DNA of 64,000 nt from Pseudomonas cuatrocienegasensis (GTDB lineage Bacteria; Pseudomonadota; Gammaproteobacteria; Pseudomonadales; Pseudomonadaceae): positions 169,250 through 233,249 of the forward strand of contig NZ_FOFP01000004.1 in assembly GCF_900110925.1 (NCBI RefSeq), given 5' to 3'. Positions 34,676 through 45,774 of the stretch are shown here, one piece after another; within the stretch, counting starts at the first letter, position 1; each line of letters starts with the position of its first letter. The notes below the pieces were generated by a model, which did not search any database, was not told the DNA's origin, and worked only from the letters and a program-made list of their open reading frames with translations. A program made the translations under genes and the position numbers.

Positions 34676-35577
34676 GTACGCTGCCGGGAATCGCTTTGGC
34701 GAACTGGCGCGAACAGGGCCTGAGCTTCGACTTTCAGGGGCATGCCATGCGCTATTGGACGGCGGGGCAGGGCGAGCCACTGCTGTTGATCCATGGCTTT
34801 CCTACGGCAAGCTGGGATTGGCATTACCTCTGGGCGCCCTTGGCCGAAAACTACCAGGTGATCGCCTGTGACATGCTCGGCTTTGGCGGCTCGGCCAAAC
34901 CGCGCGGGCATGCCTACAGCCTGCTGGAACAGGCCGATTTGCAACAGGCACTGCTGGGTCATTTGAATGTGTTGGCGCCTGTGCATGTACTGGCCCATGA
35001 CTACGGTGACAGCGTGGCCCAGGAGCTGCTGGTGCGACACGAGGAAGGGCGTATCACCCTGGCTAGCTGTGTGTTCCTCAATGGCGGGCTGTTTCCGGAA
35101 ACCCATCACCCGGTACGCGTACAGAAACTGCTGCTCAGCCCCATTGGCCCGCTGATCGGCCGCTTGTTCAGCCGGCAGAAACTGGCCGGCAGCTTTGCCA
35201 AGGTGTTCGGCCCGCAGACGCAGCCAAGCGAGGCGGAGCTGGACGATTTCTGGAGCCTGATTGCCAGCCACAACGGCCCGGCGGTGATGCACCGGCTGAT
35301 CCGCTACATGCCTGAACGCCGCGTGCAGCGTGAGCGCTGGGTCCGCGCCATGCAGGCCACTGCTGTGCCCATGCGGGTGATCGATGGGGCCGTCGACCCG
35401 ATCTCCGGGGCACATATGGTGGCGCGTTACCGCGAGCTGATCGCCGAGGCGGATACCGTTCTGCTCGAAGGTATTGGCCACTACCCACAAACGGAGGCGC
35501 CTGCGCTGGTGCTGGCGCATTATCTGGCATTTCGTCAACGGCTGGAGGCCGCGGCATGCAACGACGTACTGTCTTGA
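34672..35577 (+). CDS. Alpha/beta hydrolase of the MEST/epoxide hydrolase group
   Basis: A 301-residue alpha/beta hydrolase. The oxyanion segment is LLLIHGFPTASWDW (39-50) and the nucleophile elbow A-H-D110-Y-G, with aspartate rather than serine, as in epoxide hydrolases and haloalkane dehalogenases. The catalytic histidine is in GIGHYPQTE. The stretches HDYGDSVAQELL and LNGGLFPETH resemble the vertebrate imprinted protein MEST/PEG1 as I remember it. It overlaps the aldolase-family gene (ATGA) and the next gene (22 bases), so the three form one operon. The substrate is unknown. Confidence 0.87.
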   Translation: MSTLPGIALANWREQGLSFDFQGHAMRYWTAGQGEPLLLIHGFPTASWDWHYLWAPLAENYQVIACDMLGFGGSAKPRGHAYSLLEQADLQQALLGHLNVLAPVHVLAHDYGDSVAQELLVRHEEGRITLASCVFLNGGLFPETHHPVRVQKLLLSPIGPLIGRLFSRQKLAGSFAKVFGPQTQPSEAELDDFWSLIASHNGPAVMHRLIRYMPERRVQRERWVRAMQATAVPMRVIDGAVDPISGAHMVARYRELIAEADTVLLEGIGHYPQTEAPALVLAHYLAFRQRLEAAACNDVLS

Positions 35578-36086
35578 AGGGCGCCGCTGTCGGCGGCGTG
35601 ATGCTGTTGGGTGCGGGTTTCTGGGCGCTGCCCAGCGGGGTCGCACCTGCGCCCTTGAACCTGGCTGGGGCGCAGCAGGCACTGGCGAACCTGGCCGGGC
35701 GCGAGCTGGTCAGCCTCAAGGGCTGGAGCCCGGCCGAGGTGTTCAACCACTGCGCGCAGAGCATCGAGTATTCCATCAGCGGCTATCCGCAGCTCAAACC
35801 GGCCTGGTTTCGCAGCAGCGTCGGCCCGCTGGCCTTCAGCGTGTTTGCCGCCCGCGGGGCGATGCGTCACCCGCTGGATGAGGTGATTCCGGGCGCCGCA
35901 GCGCTCGATGCACCTGCTACTCAGGCGCAGGCACTCGAGCGTCTGCAGCGCGCCTTTGCCGACTTCGCCGCGTACCAGGGCGAACTGCAGCCGCATTTTG
36001 CCTATGGCGCGCTGAGCCATGGCGAGTACGCCCAGGCCCATGTGCTGCATTTGTATAACCATCTGAGTCTGATTCGCCTGGCCTGA
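35556..36086 (+). CDS. DUF1569 domain protein with Tat-like signal
   Basis: A 176-residue protein starting MQRRTVLKGAAVGGVMLLGA, a twin-arginine-type signal. A DinB-like DUF1569 region follows (WSPAEVFNHCAQSIEYSISG, VGPLAFSVFAARG, YGALSHGEYAQAHVLHLYNH), with histidines placed as in DinB-type metal sites. Function is unknown. It overlaps the upstream hydrolase gene by 22 bases. Confidence 0.82.
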   Translation: MQRRTVLKGAAVGGVMLLGAGFWALPSGVAPAPLNLAGAQQALANLAGRELVSLKGWSPAEVFNHCAQSIEYSISGYPQLKPAWFRSSVGPLAFSVFAARGAMRHPLDEVIPGAAALDAPATQAQALERLQRAFADFAAYQGELQPHFAYGALSHGEYAQAHVLHLYNHLSLIRLA

Positions 36087-36194
36087 TCATCCCACTGCGT
36101 TATCGCGCACTATTCAGCGGCGCCCGTATCGGTTGTGACTGCGGCGCGTCTGCTGGACACTCGGGGCACTGTTAATCTGCCGAGGAGCTGCTGC

Positions 36195-37106
36195 ATGAGC
36201 GACGCCATCCGTTTCAACGACCAGGTTGTTATCGTCACCGGAGCTGGAGGTGGCCTGGGCCGCGCCCATGCGCTGCTGTTCGCCAAGCAGGGCGCCCGCG
36301 TGGTGGTCAACGACCTGGGTGGCAGCACCCATGGAGAAGGTGCCAATGCCTCGGCGGCGGACAAGGTGGTCGAAGAAATCCGCGCTGCTGGCGGCACGGC
36401 CGTGGCCAACCATGATTCGGTGACCGATGGCGACAAGATCGTCCAGCATGCGCTGGATGCCTTCGGCCGTATCGATGCGGTGGTCAACAACGCCGGCATT
36501 TTGCGCGACAAGACCTTCCACAAGATGGACGACAGCGACTGGGACCTGGTCTACAAGGTCCATGTCGAGGGCGCCTACAAGGTCACCCGCGCCGCCTGGC
36601 CACACCTGCGCGAGCAGGGCTATGGGCGGGTCATCTTCACCTCGTCCACCTCGGGTATTTACGGCAACTTCGGCCAGTCCAACTATGGCATGGCCAAGCT
36701 CGGCCTGTATGGCCTGACCCGCACCCTGGCCATAGAAGGGCGCAAGAACAACATCCTGGTCAACGCCATCGCCCCCACTGGCGGCACACGCATGACCGAA
36801 GGCTTGATCCCGCCGCAGGTGTTCGAGCAGCTCAAGCCCGAGCTGATCAGCCCGTTGGTGGTCTACCTGGCCAGCGAAGCCTGCAAGGACACTTCCGGGC
36901 TGTTCGAGGTGGGTGGCGGCTGGATCGGCAAGGTGCGCTGGGAGCGCAGCCTGGGCGCCGGTTTTGATCCGCGTGCCGGCTTCAGCCCGGAAGACGTGGC
37001 CGCGCATTGGCAGCAGATCTGTGATTTCGAAGGCGCCGCCCATCCGGCCGATAACGTGGCAGCACTGAAAGAAATGATGGCCAACCTGCAGAAGTTCGCC
37101 CTCTGA
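36195..37106 (+). CDS. SDR oxidoreductase, 3-hydroxyacyl-CoA dehydrogenase-like
   Basis: A 303-residue SDR resembling the N-terminal dehydrogenase part of peroxisomal multifunctional enzyme 2 (HSD17B4). The cofactor site is [31 protein letters not shown] and the catalytic pair is in [12 protein letters not shown]. The C-terminal extension [16 protein letters not shown] is typical of this group. It probably oxidises 3-hydroxyacyl-CoA or a related lipid. GAGGAG fixes ATG 36195. It is followed by a strong terminator. Confidence 0.88.
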   Translation: MSDAIRFNDQVVIVTGAGGGLGRAHALLFAKQGARVVVNDLGGSTHGEGANASAADKVVEEIRAAGGTAVANHDSVTDGDKIVQHALDAFGRIDAVVNNAGILRDKTFHKMDDSDWDLVYKVHVEGAYKVTRAAWPHLREQGYGRVIFTSSTSGIYGNFGQSNYGMAKLGLYGLTRTLAIEGRKNNILVNAIAPTGGTRMTEGLIPPQVFEQLKPELISPLVVYLASEACKDTSGLFEVGGGWIGKVRWERSLGAGFDPRAGFSPEDVAAHWQQICDFEGAAHPADNVAALKEMMANLQKFAL

Positions 37107-37164
37107 CTCCGCTACTTTGGTGGGGCGATCGGCCAGTAGGTTGACTTCACTGTCGTAAGGTTTA

Positions 37165-37201
37165 AGGCAAAGGCCGGCATTTAGCCGGCCTTTGCTTTTT
37201 T
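37165..37201 (+). terminator. Rho-independent terminator after SDR
   Basis: GGCAAAGGCCGGC, ATTTA, GCCGGCCTTTGC, then TTTTTT. Downstream, to 37337, there is no gene; 37223-37248 carries a short GCGGCCAGAAGCGGACAG motif discussed in the findings. Confidence 0.9.
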
Positions 37202-37337
37202 AGTGACGGTCGTGATGACGGGCTGCAAGCGGCCAGAAGCGGACAGTCTTCCCGTTAAATCATTCTGTCGCCTTTTCCTCTCTTAGAATCAGCAATGCTG
37301 GGGTCTGTACCTTTGTATTGTTGACCTCTAGACGCTA

Positions 37338-37817
37338 TCAGAGCCATTGCCAGGGAGAGTTTTTCGTCACCATTACCAGGACCATCACGAACATCCCGGA
37401 AAAACCCGCAACACCAATCAATAACCAAGGCCGATACAGCGCCATGAAATCGTCGCCCAAGGGCGTACCACGGGACACCGCTTGGTCCGCCAGCGCTTGC
37501 ATGCGTTTCTGCAGTACCAGCACGGGCAGCCACAGCGCACCGACGCCGAAGAAAATCAGTATCGCGCTCAGCAACCAGCCGCTGGAAAGGTCCAGTCCCG
37601 CCATCCTGACCATGGCGTAGCCCGAAGCCAGTAGAAGGAAGCCTGCTGGTGTGGTGATCCAGGTGTCAAAGCAAACCACCATTCTGGTTACATGAGCGAT
37701 TACTCGGGCATCACCCGTTCGACTGGCTGCAATCAGGTAGAGGTAGGAGCCCATTCCGAAGCCAAACAGGAAGATGGCCGCGATGATATGCAGGTATTTG
37801 AGTAGTAGGTAGTCCAT
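37338..37817 (-). CDS. DUF2269-family membrane protein
   Basis: A 159-residue inner-membrane protein with four hydrophobic segments (about 8-28, 50-70, 82-102 and 132-152) and the family opening LLKYLHIIAAIFLFGFG. The function is unknown. It follows the saccharopine-dehydrogenase-like gene after one base, so the two are co-transcribed. Confidence 0.85.
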   Translation of the reverse strand: MDYLLLKYLHIIAAIFLFGFGMGSYLYLIAASRTGDARVIAHVTRMVVCFDTWITTPAGFLLLASGYAMVRMAGLDLSSGWLLSAILIFFGVGALWLPVLVLQKRMQALADQAVSRGTPLGDDFMALYRPWLLIGVAGFSGMFVMVLVMVTKNSPWQWL

Positions 37818-37818
37818 A

Positions 37819-38946
37819 TCATGCCGTCCTGCCCAGGTAGCGCACACTGTAGTGAACTTTCTCCGGCTCACCGATGGCAGTCAGGTATTCTTGGACGTTG
37901 ATTTCGCCAACACAAGGGCGGGCACCCGGTGCTGGCCTATAGCCGCCGACCACCTTCGCAATAAGCGCGACAGCAGCGCAGCTGGGAATTTCGGGGCCTT
38001 TGTCATCTAGAGCTATAACCTGTACTGACAGCGACAGGGGGTGGCCTGTGTCTCCGATCCCCTGGACATTGATGTACATCGCACTCTTACCATCACCCCA
38101 GCTCTCGAAACGACTGCCCCACTGGTGAAGGCGTCGGGCCCAGGGCAATGAATTGCGCACCAGGCCGCTCTTCACGGCCTGGGCTAGCAGGGCATTTGCT
38201 ATTGCGCCGGACTTGAGACCTGGGCCGGCCTTGAAGGATAAGTTGCGGGCGCCATAACGGGTTGCAAAGATGTCCATGTCCGGCACGTCGACGTTGGCCA
38301 GTAGGCGCCAACCAAGACTGGGTAGGCGGCGTAAGGCCAGGCCTTGCCAACCAGTGACGTCGCAGGGGCGGCCGTCGCGTAGCTGGCGAATCGGCCGCCC
38401 GGCATAGGCCAGCACGCCTTCCACTGTAGAAAGGCCCGGCATCTTGGCGGATGAGGAAATGCCATGTTCGATTGAATCGATACGTCGGAAACGATGACGC
38501 TGCTCGTCAATGATCGCTGAGGACAGGCTGGGCACCGAGCTGCAGCCACTGAGGATTGCCACGCCTTTTCGCTGGGCATGTTCGTCAAGGCTGTTGATGC
38601 GGTTGACGAAAAAGCGGCAATCGGACAAGTCGCAGTAATTCACGCCAGCGGCGATGCAGGCCTCGGCCACAGTATAGGGCTGGCCCTGGAAAGGGCCTCC
38701 GGTGTGGATCACCCAATCAATGTCTAGCCGTTCAAGTGTATCGGTGAATCCTGGCGCCATTGCGTCGCCGCACCAACTGTCAAGGAGTGAGCCTGCAGGG
38801 GTTTGAAGCTCATCGATCCGCTGGGACAGTTTCTGCTCGTCGCGACCGGCGATGATCTGCTCCACGCCGGGCATTCGGTTCAGGTGGCTGCTGATGATAC
38901 GCCCGAAATTGCCATAGGCGCCGATCACCAAAACTCTAAGTGCCAT
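37819..38946 (-). CDS. Saccharopine dehydrogenase-like NADP-binding protein
   Basis: A 375-residue protein with an N-terminal Rossmann fold (VLVIGAYGNFGRIISSHLN) and the family segment WVIHTGGPFQGQPYTVAEAC with YCDLSDCRFFVNRI. The family includes saccharopine and trans-acting enoyl reductases; the real reaction is unknown and no lysine pathway gene is near. AAGGAAA precedes ATG 38946. Base composition looks less GC-rich than in neighbouring genes, and the block is bordered by related short motifs, which hints at acquisition. Confidence 0.83.
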   Translation of the reverse strand: MALRVLVIGAYGNFGRIISSHLNRMPGVEQIIAGRDEQKLSQRIDELQTPAGSLLDSWCGDAMAPGFTDTLERLDIDWVIHTGGPFQGQPYTVAEACIAAGVNYCDLSDCRFFVNRINSLDEHAQRKGVAILSGCSSVPSLSSAIIDEQRHRFRRIDSIEHGISSSAKMPGLSTVEGVLAYAGRPIRQLRDGRPCDVTGWQGLALRRLPSLGWRLLANVDVPDMDIFATRYGARNLSFKAGPGLKSGAIANALLAQAVKSGLVRNSLPWARRLHQWGSRFESWGDGKSAMYINVQGIGDTGHPLSLSVQVIALDDKGPEIPSCAAVALIAKVVGGYRPAPGARPCVGEINVQEYLTAIGEPEKVHYSVRYLGRTA

Positions 38947-39314
38947 TGTGCTTTCCTTGTACAGTGCGACATGACAAGTCTGAAAAGACGGCACAAGGTT
39001 CACCGATAGGCTAGGGCGAAGCAAGTGGGGCGGCTAGGCTGATCAGCGTCAGCGAGTAGGAGGCCGTTTAATTCTGGCAGCGATCGCCTAGGGGGACCGC
39101 AGTTTGCTGAAAACTAAAGCGCAGACAGATTTCTCTTCCCAATTTAAATGACTGCTAATGGCCGCTTTCTGCCGTTCGCCTAGGTGCTGACTAAAGCTGC
39201 AATCTTTGGTCAGTAAGTAGGATGGGCATAGCTGCGCTCAACGCCACCCTACCGCTCCGGGTTTTTTCAGCGGGAGTGCCCGGCCGCTTTCTGCTGTTCA
39301 CTGGTAAACCGCTA
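38947..39314. other. Intergenic region without a recognisable gene
   Basis: About 370 bases between the two leftward genes. It contains two copies of GGCCGCTTTCTG-type sequence (39160-39177 and 39283-39301) and an imperfect hairpin near 39250-39275 (CCGCTCCGGG...TTTTTTCAGCGG). No open frame with family similarity was seen. Confidence 0.5.
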
Positions 39315-40847
<1,533 letters not shown>

Positions 40848-41200
40848 GGGGAGACTGGGCTACAGGGACGAGGGCGCCAGTATGCCCGGTCTGCCGGGCT
40901 TAGTTAACCAAGGCGCGGTGCCGCCTTCGGTTCCAGCCGCTAAGAGGGCTTTTCGTGGGAGCTGCGCCCCCGCAGCGAATAGCGCGGGCTCCACCGATCT
41001 TGCGCGGTGGCTGCAATCGTTTGGCTATGTCTGAGCGAGCTGTTGCTTCCCTGCAGGTGCCCTGCGCGCCTATACAAGCTAATCGGGTTGCAGGGTCAAT
41101 CGTTAACCTGAGCGTAAAAGAACGCCCGTTTGCTTGATTGATGCCCCAGCACTCAGGCCCCTACTGTGCCTCCACGACAGCGGAACTCGTGGAGTCTTTA
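40848..41200. other. phhR-mdcA intergenic region with REP-like arms
   Basis: 40955-41010 holds degenerate REP-type arms (GTGGGAGCTGCGCCCCCGCA and a GCGGGCTCCACC arm). The rest is leader and presumably the mdc promoter (TTGCTTGATT near 41130). No clear MdcR site was identified and no gene is seen. Confidence 0.5.
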
Positions 41201-42862
41201 ATGACAACAACAATATCCCCACCGCCGCAGTGGTCGCGTCGTCGCGCTGAAAAAGCGCGGCGTCTCGATCAGGTGCGCACCCTCGCCGACGGCGTGGTCC
41301 TGCCCAGCGACAAGATCGTTGCGGCCCTCGAAGCCTTGATCGCCCCCGGTGATCGTGTGGTGCTCGAAGGCAATAACCAGAAGCAGGCGGATTTTCTCTC
41401 GCGCTCCCTGGCCCAGGCCGATCCGGCCCGCCTGCACGACCTGCACATGATCATGCCCAGCGTCAGCCGCGCCGAGCACCTCGATCTGTTCGAGCGTGGC
41501 ATCGCGCGCAAGCTCGACTTCTCTTTCGCCGGGCCGCAGAGCCTGCGCATCGGCCAGTTGCTCGAAGACGGGCAGATGGAAGTCGGCGCCATCCACACCT
41601 ATATCGAACTCTATTCGCGCCTGCTGGTGGACCTGATCCCCAACGTCGCGCTGGTCGCCGGCTTTCAGGCCGACCGTCACGGCAACATCTACACCGGGCC
41701 GAGCACCGAAGACACTCCCGCGTTGGTCGAGCCTACGGCCTTCAGCGACGGCATTGTGATCTTCCAGGTCAACGAGATCGTCGACGAGCTGCCGCGCGTA
41801 GATATTCCGGCGTCCTGGGTCGACTTCGTGGTGGTGGCGGACAAGCCGTTCTATATCGAGCCGCTGTTCACCCGCGACCCGCGCCATATCAAGCCGGTGC
41901 ATGTGCTGATGGCGATGATGGCGATCCGCGGCATCTACGAAAAACACAATGTGCAGTCGCTCAACCATGGCATCGGCTTTAACACCGCCGCCATCGAGCT
42001 GATCCTGCCGACCTACGGCGAATCCCTGGGCCTCAAGGGCAAGATCTGCCGCAACTGGACGCTCAACCCGCACCCGACGCTGATCCCGGCCATCGAGACT
42101 GGCTGGGTCGAGAGCGTGCACTGCTTCGGCACCGAGCTGGGCATGGAGGGTTATATCGCCCAGCGCCCGGACGTGTTCTTCACCGGCCGCGACGGCTCGA
42201 TGCGCTCCAACCGCATGATGTGCCAGCTGGCCGGGCAGTACGCGGTCGACCTGTTTATCGGCGCCACCCTGCAGGTCGACGGCGATGGCCATTCCTCCAC
42301 CGTGACCCGTGGCCGCCTGGCTGGTTTTGGCGGCGCGCCGAATATGGGCCACGACCCGCGCGGTCGTCGCCACAGCACCCCGGCCTGGCTCGACATGCGC
42401 CCGGCGGACAGCGCGACGCCGTTGCTTGAACGCGGCAAGAAGCTGGTGGTGCAGATGGTCGAAACCTTCCAGGAAGGCGGCAAGCCCACCTTCGTTGAAC
42501 AGCTCGACGCCGTGGACATGGCCAAGAAAGTCGGCATGCCGCTGGCGCCGATCATGATCTATGGCGACGACGTCACCCACCTGCTCACCGAGGAAGGCAT
42601 CGCCTACCTGTACAAGGCGCGCTCGCTGGAAGAGCGTCAGGCGATGATCGCCGCCGTTGCCGGGGTGACTGCCATCGGCCTGCGCCACAACCCGAAAGAC
42701 ACCGCGCGCATGCGCCGCGAAGGGCTGATCGCGCTGCCCGAAGACCTCGGCATTCGCCGTGCCGATGCCAGCCGCGAGTTGCTTGCGGCCAAGAGCATTG
42801 CTGAACTGGTCGACTGGTCGGGCGGCCTGTACAACCCGCCCGCCAAGTTCAGGAGCTGGTGA
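41201..42862 (+). CDS. mdcA: Malonate decarboxylase subunit alpha (acyl transferase)
   Basis: Transfers the thiol-bound carrier between acetyl-ACP and malonate, giving malonyl-ACP and acetate. The 553-residue product has full family length with [16 protein letters not shown] near the start and [20 protein letters not shown] near residue 380. GGAG (41189) sets ATG 41201; the upstream in-frame ATG at 41138 is less likely. It is first of the mdcABCDE-G-H-madLM operon, and its stop overlaps the mdcB start. Confidence 0.97.
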   Translation: MTTTISPPPQWSRRRAEKARRLDQVRTLADGVVLPSDKIVAALEALIAPGDRVVLEGNNQKQADFLSRSLAQADPARLHDLHMIMPSVSRAEHLDLFERGIARKLDFSFAGPQSLRIGQLLEDGQMEVGAIHTYIELYSRLLVDLIPNVALVAGFQADRHGNIYTGPSTEDTPALVEPTAFSDGIVIFQVNEIVDELPRVDIPASWVDFVVVADKPFYIEPLFTRDPRHIKPVHVLMAMMAIRGIYEKHNVQSLNHGIGFNTAAIELILPTYGESLGLKGKICRNWTLNPHPTLIPAIETGWVESVHCFGTELGMEGYIAQRPDVFFTGRDGSMRSNRMMCQLAGQYAVDLFIGATLQVDGDGHSSTVTRGRLAGFGGAPNMGHDPRGRRHSTPAWLDMRPADSATPLLERGKKLVVQMVETFQEGGKPTFVEQLDAVDMAKKVGMPLAPIMIYGDDVTHLLTEEGIAYLYKARSLEERQAMIAAVAGVTAIGLRHNPKDTARMRREGLIALPEDLGIRRADASRELLAAKSIAELVDWSGGLYNPPAKFRSW

Positions 42863-43740
42863 TGAATGCACTCACAGCACTACAGCCGCAGCTGTCGCTG
42901 GGCGACTGTTTGGCGGATATGGCGGTGGACGCGCTGATCGACGAGGCCGACCTGTCGCCCAAGCCGGGCCTGGTTGACCGTCGCGGCAGCGGCGCTCACA
43001 CAGATTTGCACCTGGGTTTGATGCACGCTTCGGCGTTGTCGCTGTGGCCCTGCTTCAAGGCCATGGCCGAGGCCGCGCAGCAACGCGGCGAGATCACCCA
43101 GGCGCTGCGTGAAGACGTGGGCCGCATCGGTCGCGATGGTGAAGTGGAGATGCTGCGCGTCACCGGCGGGGTTAATACCCATCGCGGGGCGATCTGGGCG
43201 ATGGGGCTGCTCAGCGCCGCTGCGGCGCTGGACACCAGGGCGCTGGCGCCGGCTCAGGTGGCCGTGCGTGCCGCGCGCCTTGCCCTGTTGAGCGACCGCG
43301 CCGCACCGGCCAGCAGCGACAGCCATGGTGCCCAGGTCTGCCGTTTGTACGGCGTGCATGGCGCCCGTGAGGAAGCGCAGCTGGGTTTCCCCGCGGTGAT
43401 CCAGCAGGCGCTGCCGCAACTGGCGCGCAGCCGCGCTGCCGGTGCTGGTGAGCAGGGCGCCCGGCTCGATGCGCTGCTGGCGATCATGACCCAGCTGGCC
43501 GACACCTGCGTGCTCTACCGCGCCGGCATCGCCGGGCTGACCTGCATGCAGCAGGGCGCGCAAGCCGTACTCAAGGCCGGTGGCAGCACCAGCCTGGCCG
43601 GGCGCCGGCGCCTGCGTGAACTGGAACGCGACATGTTGCGCCTGCGCGCCTCGCCCGGTGGCGCCGCCGATCTGCTCGCCGCCGCCTTATTCCTCGACCG
43701 CTTGCAGCATGGCCTGCCGGCGCAGATTGGGAGTCACTGA
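42862..43740 (+). CDS. mdcB: Triphosphoribosyl-dephospho-CoA synthase
   Basis: Makes the precursor of the MdcC prosthetic group from ATP and dephospho-CoA. The 292-residue CitG/MdcB-family protein has [21 protein letters not shown] near residue 30-50 and [19 protein letters not shown] 42862 overlaps the mdcA stop; AGGAG lies at 42851-42855. Confidence 0.95.
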   Translation: MNALTALQPQLSLGDCLADMAVDALIDEADLSPKPGLVDRRGSGAHTDLHLGLMHASALSLWPCFKAMAEAAQQRGEITQALREDVGRIGRDGEVEMLRVTGGVNTHRGAIWAMGLLSAAAALDTRALAPAQVAVRAARLALLSDRAAPASSDSHGAQVCRLYGVHGAREEAQLGFPAVIQQALPQLARSRAAGAGEQGARLDALLAIMTQLADTCVLYRAGIAGLTCMQQGAQAVLKAGGSTSLAGRRRLRELERDMLRLRASPGGAADLLAAALFLDRLQHGLPAQIGSH

Positions 43741-43741
43741 A

Positions 43742-44041
43742 ATGGAAACCCTGTCCTTCGAATTCCCCGCCGGGCAACCGGCCCAGCGCCGTGCGCTGGT
43801 CGGCTGTGTCGGCTCCGGCGACCTGGAAGTGCTGCTCGAACCCGGCCAGGCCGGCACCCTGGCGATCCAGGTGGTGACCTCGGTCAACGGCAGCGCGCCA
43901 CGCTGGCAGCAGTTGTTCGAGCGCATGTTCCGCGAGCAGCAATTGCCGGCGCTGAACATCGCCATCCACGACTTTGGCGCCACCCCCGGTGTGGTGCGCC
44001 TGCGTCTTGAGCAGGGCCTGGAGGAACTCAATCATGGCTGA
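43742..44041 (+). CDS. mdcC: Malonate decarboxylase acyl carrier protein (delta subunit)
   Basis: A 99-residue carrier that bears the 2'-(5''-phosphoribosyl)-3'-dephospho-CoA group. The modification site is Ser25 in GCVGSGDLEVLLEP, as known for the Klebsiella protein. It starts one base after mdcB, and its 3' end overlaps the mdcD start by eight bases. Confidence 0.96.
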   Translation: METLSFEFPAGQPAQRRALVGCVGSGDLEVLLEPGQAGTLAIQVVTSVNGSAPRWQQLFERMFREQQLPALNIAIHDFGATPGVVRLRLEQGLEELNHG

Positions 44042-44891
44042 TCAGAATATTCAGCGTCTGCTGGCGCAGCGCAGCTTTACCGAACTCGGCGCCCGCCAAC
44101 GCGCCCGCGCCTTGCTTGATGCCGGCAGCTTCCGTGAGTTGATCGACCCCTTTGCGCGGCTGATTTCGCCCTGGCTGCCCAAGCAGGGCATCGTGCCCCA
44201 GGCCGACGACGGCGTGGTGGTGGCCAAGGGGCTGATCGATGGCCAGCCGGCAGTAATCGTGGCCATTGAAGGCGCCTTCCAGGGTGGCAGCCTCGGCGAA
44301 GTGGGCGGGGCGAAGATCGCCGGCAGTCTGGAGCTGGCCGCCGAAGACAACCGTAACGGCATCCCGACCCGCGCCGTGCTGCTGCTGGAAACCGGCGGCG
44401 TGCGCCTACAGGAAGCCAACCTGGGCCTGGCGGCGATTGCCGAGATTCAGTCGGCCATTGTCGAGCTGCGCCAGTACCAGCCGGTGATCGGTCTGGTCGC
44501 CGGTCCGGTTGGCTGCTTTGGCGGCATGTCCATCGCGGCCGGGCTGTGCAGTTATCTGCTGGTCACCCGCGAGGCGCGCCTGGGGCTGAACGGCCCGCAG
44601 GTCATCGAGCAGGAAGCCGGCCTAGACGAATACGACTCGCGCGACCGTCCGTTTATCTGGAGCCTGACCGGTGGCGAGCAGCGCCACGCCAGCGGCCTGG
44701 TCGACGGCTATGTCGCCGACGACGTTGAAGCGATCCGCGGCGAGCTGCACAGCTTGTTCGCCCAGGGCAAACCCGAGACCGAACGCAGCCGTCGCCACGC
44801 CTGGTTCCTCGAACGCCTGCGCGCGGTCGACACCAGCGTTCAGGCCGATGCTGCTGCCGTGCGCAGCGCTTACCAGGGAGCACAAGCATGA
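44034..44891 (+). CDS. mdcD: Malonate decarboxylase subunit beta
   Basis: Carboxyltransferase-fold subunit that, with MdcE, decarboxylates malonyl-ACP to acetyl-ACP and CO2. The 285-residue product shows GVVVAKGLIDGQPAVIVAIEG, the oxyanion-forming GGSLGEVGGAKIAGSLELA and GPVGCFGGMSIAAGLC. It overlaps mdcC and mdcE (ATGA), so translation is coupled along the chain. Confidence 0.96.
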   Translation: MADQNIQRLLAQRSFTELGARQRARALLDAGSFRELIDPFARLISPWLPKQGIVPQADDGVVVAKGLIDGQPAVIVAIEGAFQGGSLGEVGGAKIAGSLELAAEDNRNGIPTRAVLLLETGGVRLQEANLGLAAIAEIQSAIVELRQYQPVIGLVAGPVGCFGGMSIAAGLCSYLLVTREARLGLNGPQVIEQEAGLDEYDSRDRPFIWSLTGGEQRHASGLVDGYVADDVEAIRGELHSLFAQGKPETERSRRHAWFLERLRAVDTSVQADAAAVRSAYQGAQA

Positions 44892-45694
44892 CTACTGCAC
44901 AGGAACAACGCGGCCTGCACTGGTTTCAGGCCCTGACAGGCAACGCCCAGCCGCTGGACGGTCTGCCTGCCTCATTGCGTGTGGCCGATGGCGAGCTGGC
45001 GGGGCAGGCGGTGCGTTACCTCGCGGTTATCGCTGACGAAAATAACCCCTTTCCTCGTGCGCGTAATGGCGAGGTCGGTCTGCTCGAAGGTTGGGGCTTG
45101 GCCCAGGCGGTGGACGCAGCCATCGAGGCAGACCGCAACAGCCCGCACAAACGTGCATTGATCGCCATTGTCGATGTGCCGAGCCAGGCCTATGGCCGTC
45201 GTGAGGAAGCCTACGGCATCCACCAGGCCCTCGCCGGTGCGGTAGACGCCTATGCCCGCGCACGTTTGGCCGGGCATGCGCTGATTGGTTTATTGGTCGG
45301 CAAGGCCATGTCCGGCGCCTTTCTCGCCCACGGCTACCAGGCCAACCGCCTGATCGCCCTGCGCGACAGTGGGGTGATGGTGCATGCCATGGGCAAGGCG
45401 GCGGCGGCGCGTATCACCCTGCGCAGCGTCGAGGAGTTGGAAGCGCTGGCCGCCGAGGTGCCACCGATGGCCTACGACCTGGACAACTACGCCTCGCTCG
45501 GGCTGCTCGCCGACATCCTCGATGTTCAGCAAGTGACGCAGCCGACGACCGCCGACCTGAGCCGTGTGCAGGAGGCGCTGAGCCGTGCCCTGGCCGATAT
45601 CGCCAGCGCCCCGCGTGATTTGCGCAGCCGCCTGGGCGCCACCAACCGCGCGGCCTCATCCCAGGTGCGCGAGCTGCTGCGCGCCCAGTGGTGA
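44888..45694 (+). CDS. mdcE: Malonate decarboxylase subunit gamma
   Basis: A 268-residue crotonase-fold partner of MdcD. Characteristic segments are IVDVPSQAYGRREEAYGIHQAL and LLVGKAMSGAFLAHGYQANRL. It overlaps mdcD by four bases. It is followed by an inverted repeat that separates it from mdcG. Confidence 0.96.
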   Translation: MTTAQEQRGLHWFQALTGNAQPLDGLPASLRVADGELAGQAVRYLAVIADENNPFPRARNGEVGLLEGWGLAQAVDAAIEADRNSPHKRALIAIVDVPSQAYGRREEAYGIHQALAGAVDAYARARLAGHALIGLLVGKAMSGAFLAHGYQANRLIALRDSGVMVHAMGKAAAARITLRSVEELEALAAEVPPMAYDLDNYASLGLLADILDVQQVTQPTTADLSRVQEALSRALADIASAPRDLRSRLGATNRAASSQVRELLRAQW

Positions 45695-45707
45695 ACATGG
45701 CATCGCC

Positions 45708-45761
45708 GTAGGGTGCGCCGTGCGCACCACAAACCGAATCGGTGCGCACAGCGCACCCTAC
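45708..45761. repeat. GTAGGGTGCGC inverted repeat inside the mdc operon
   Basis: GTAGGGTGCGCCGTGCGCAC and GTGCGCACAGCGCACCCTAC face each other across 14 bases, forming a stem of about 20 bp in the mRNA between mdcE and mdcG. Another arm of the family lies at 24330-24352. Confidence 0.8.
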
Positions 45762-45774
45762 AGAGGACACCTTG

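Noticed and set aside
38957..38963. TGTACA upstream of the saccharopine-dehydrogenase-like gene
   Set aside because: Only one hexamer; the next similar sequence is too degenerate and at a different spacing.
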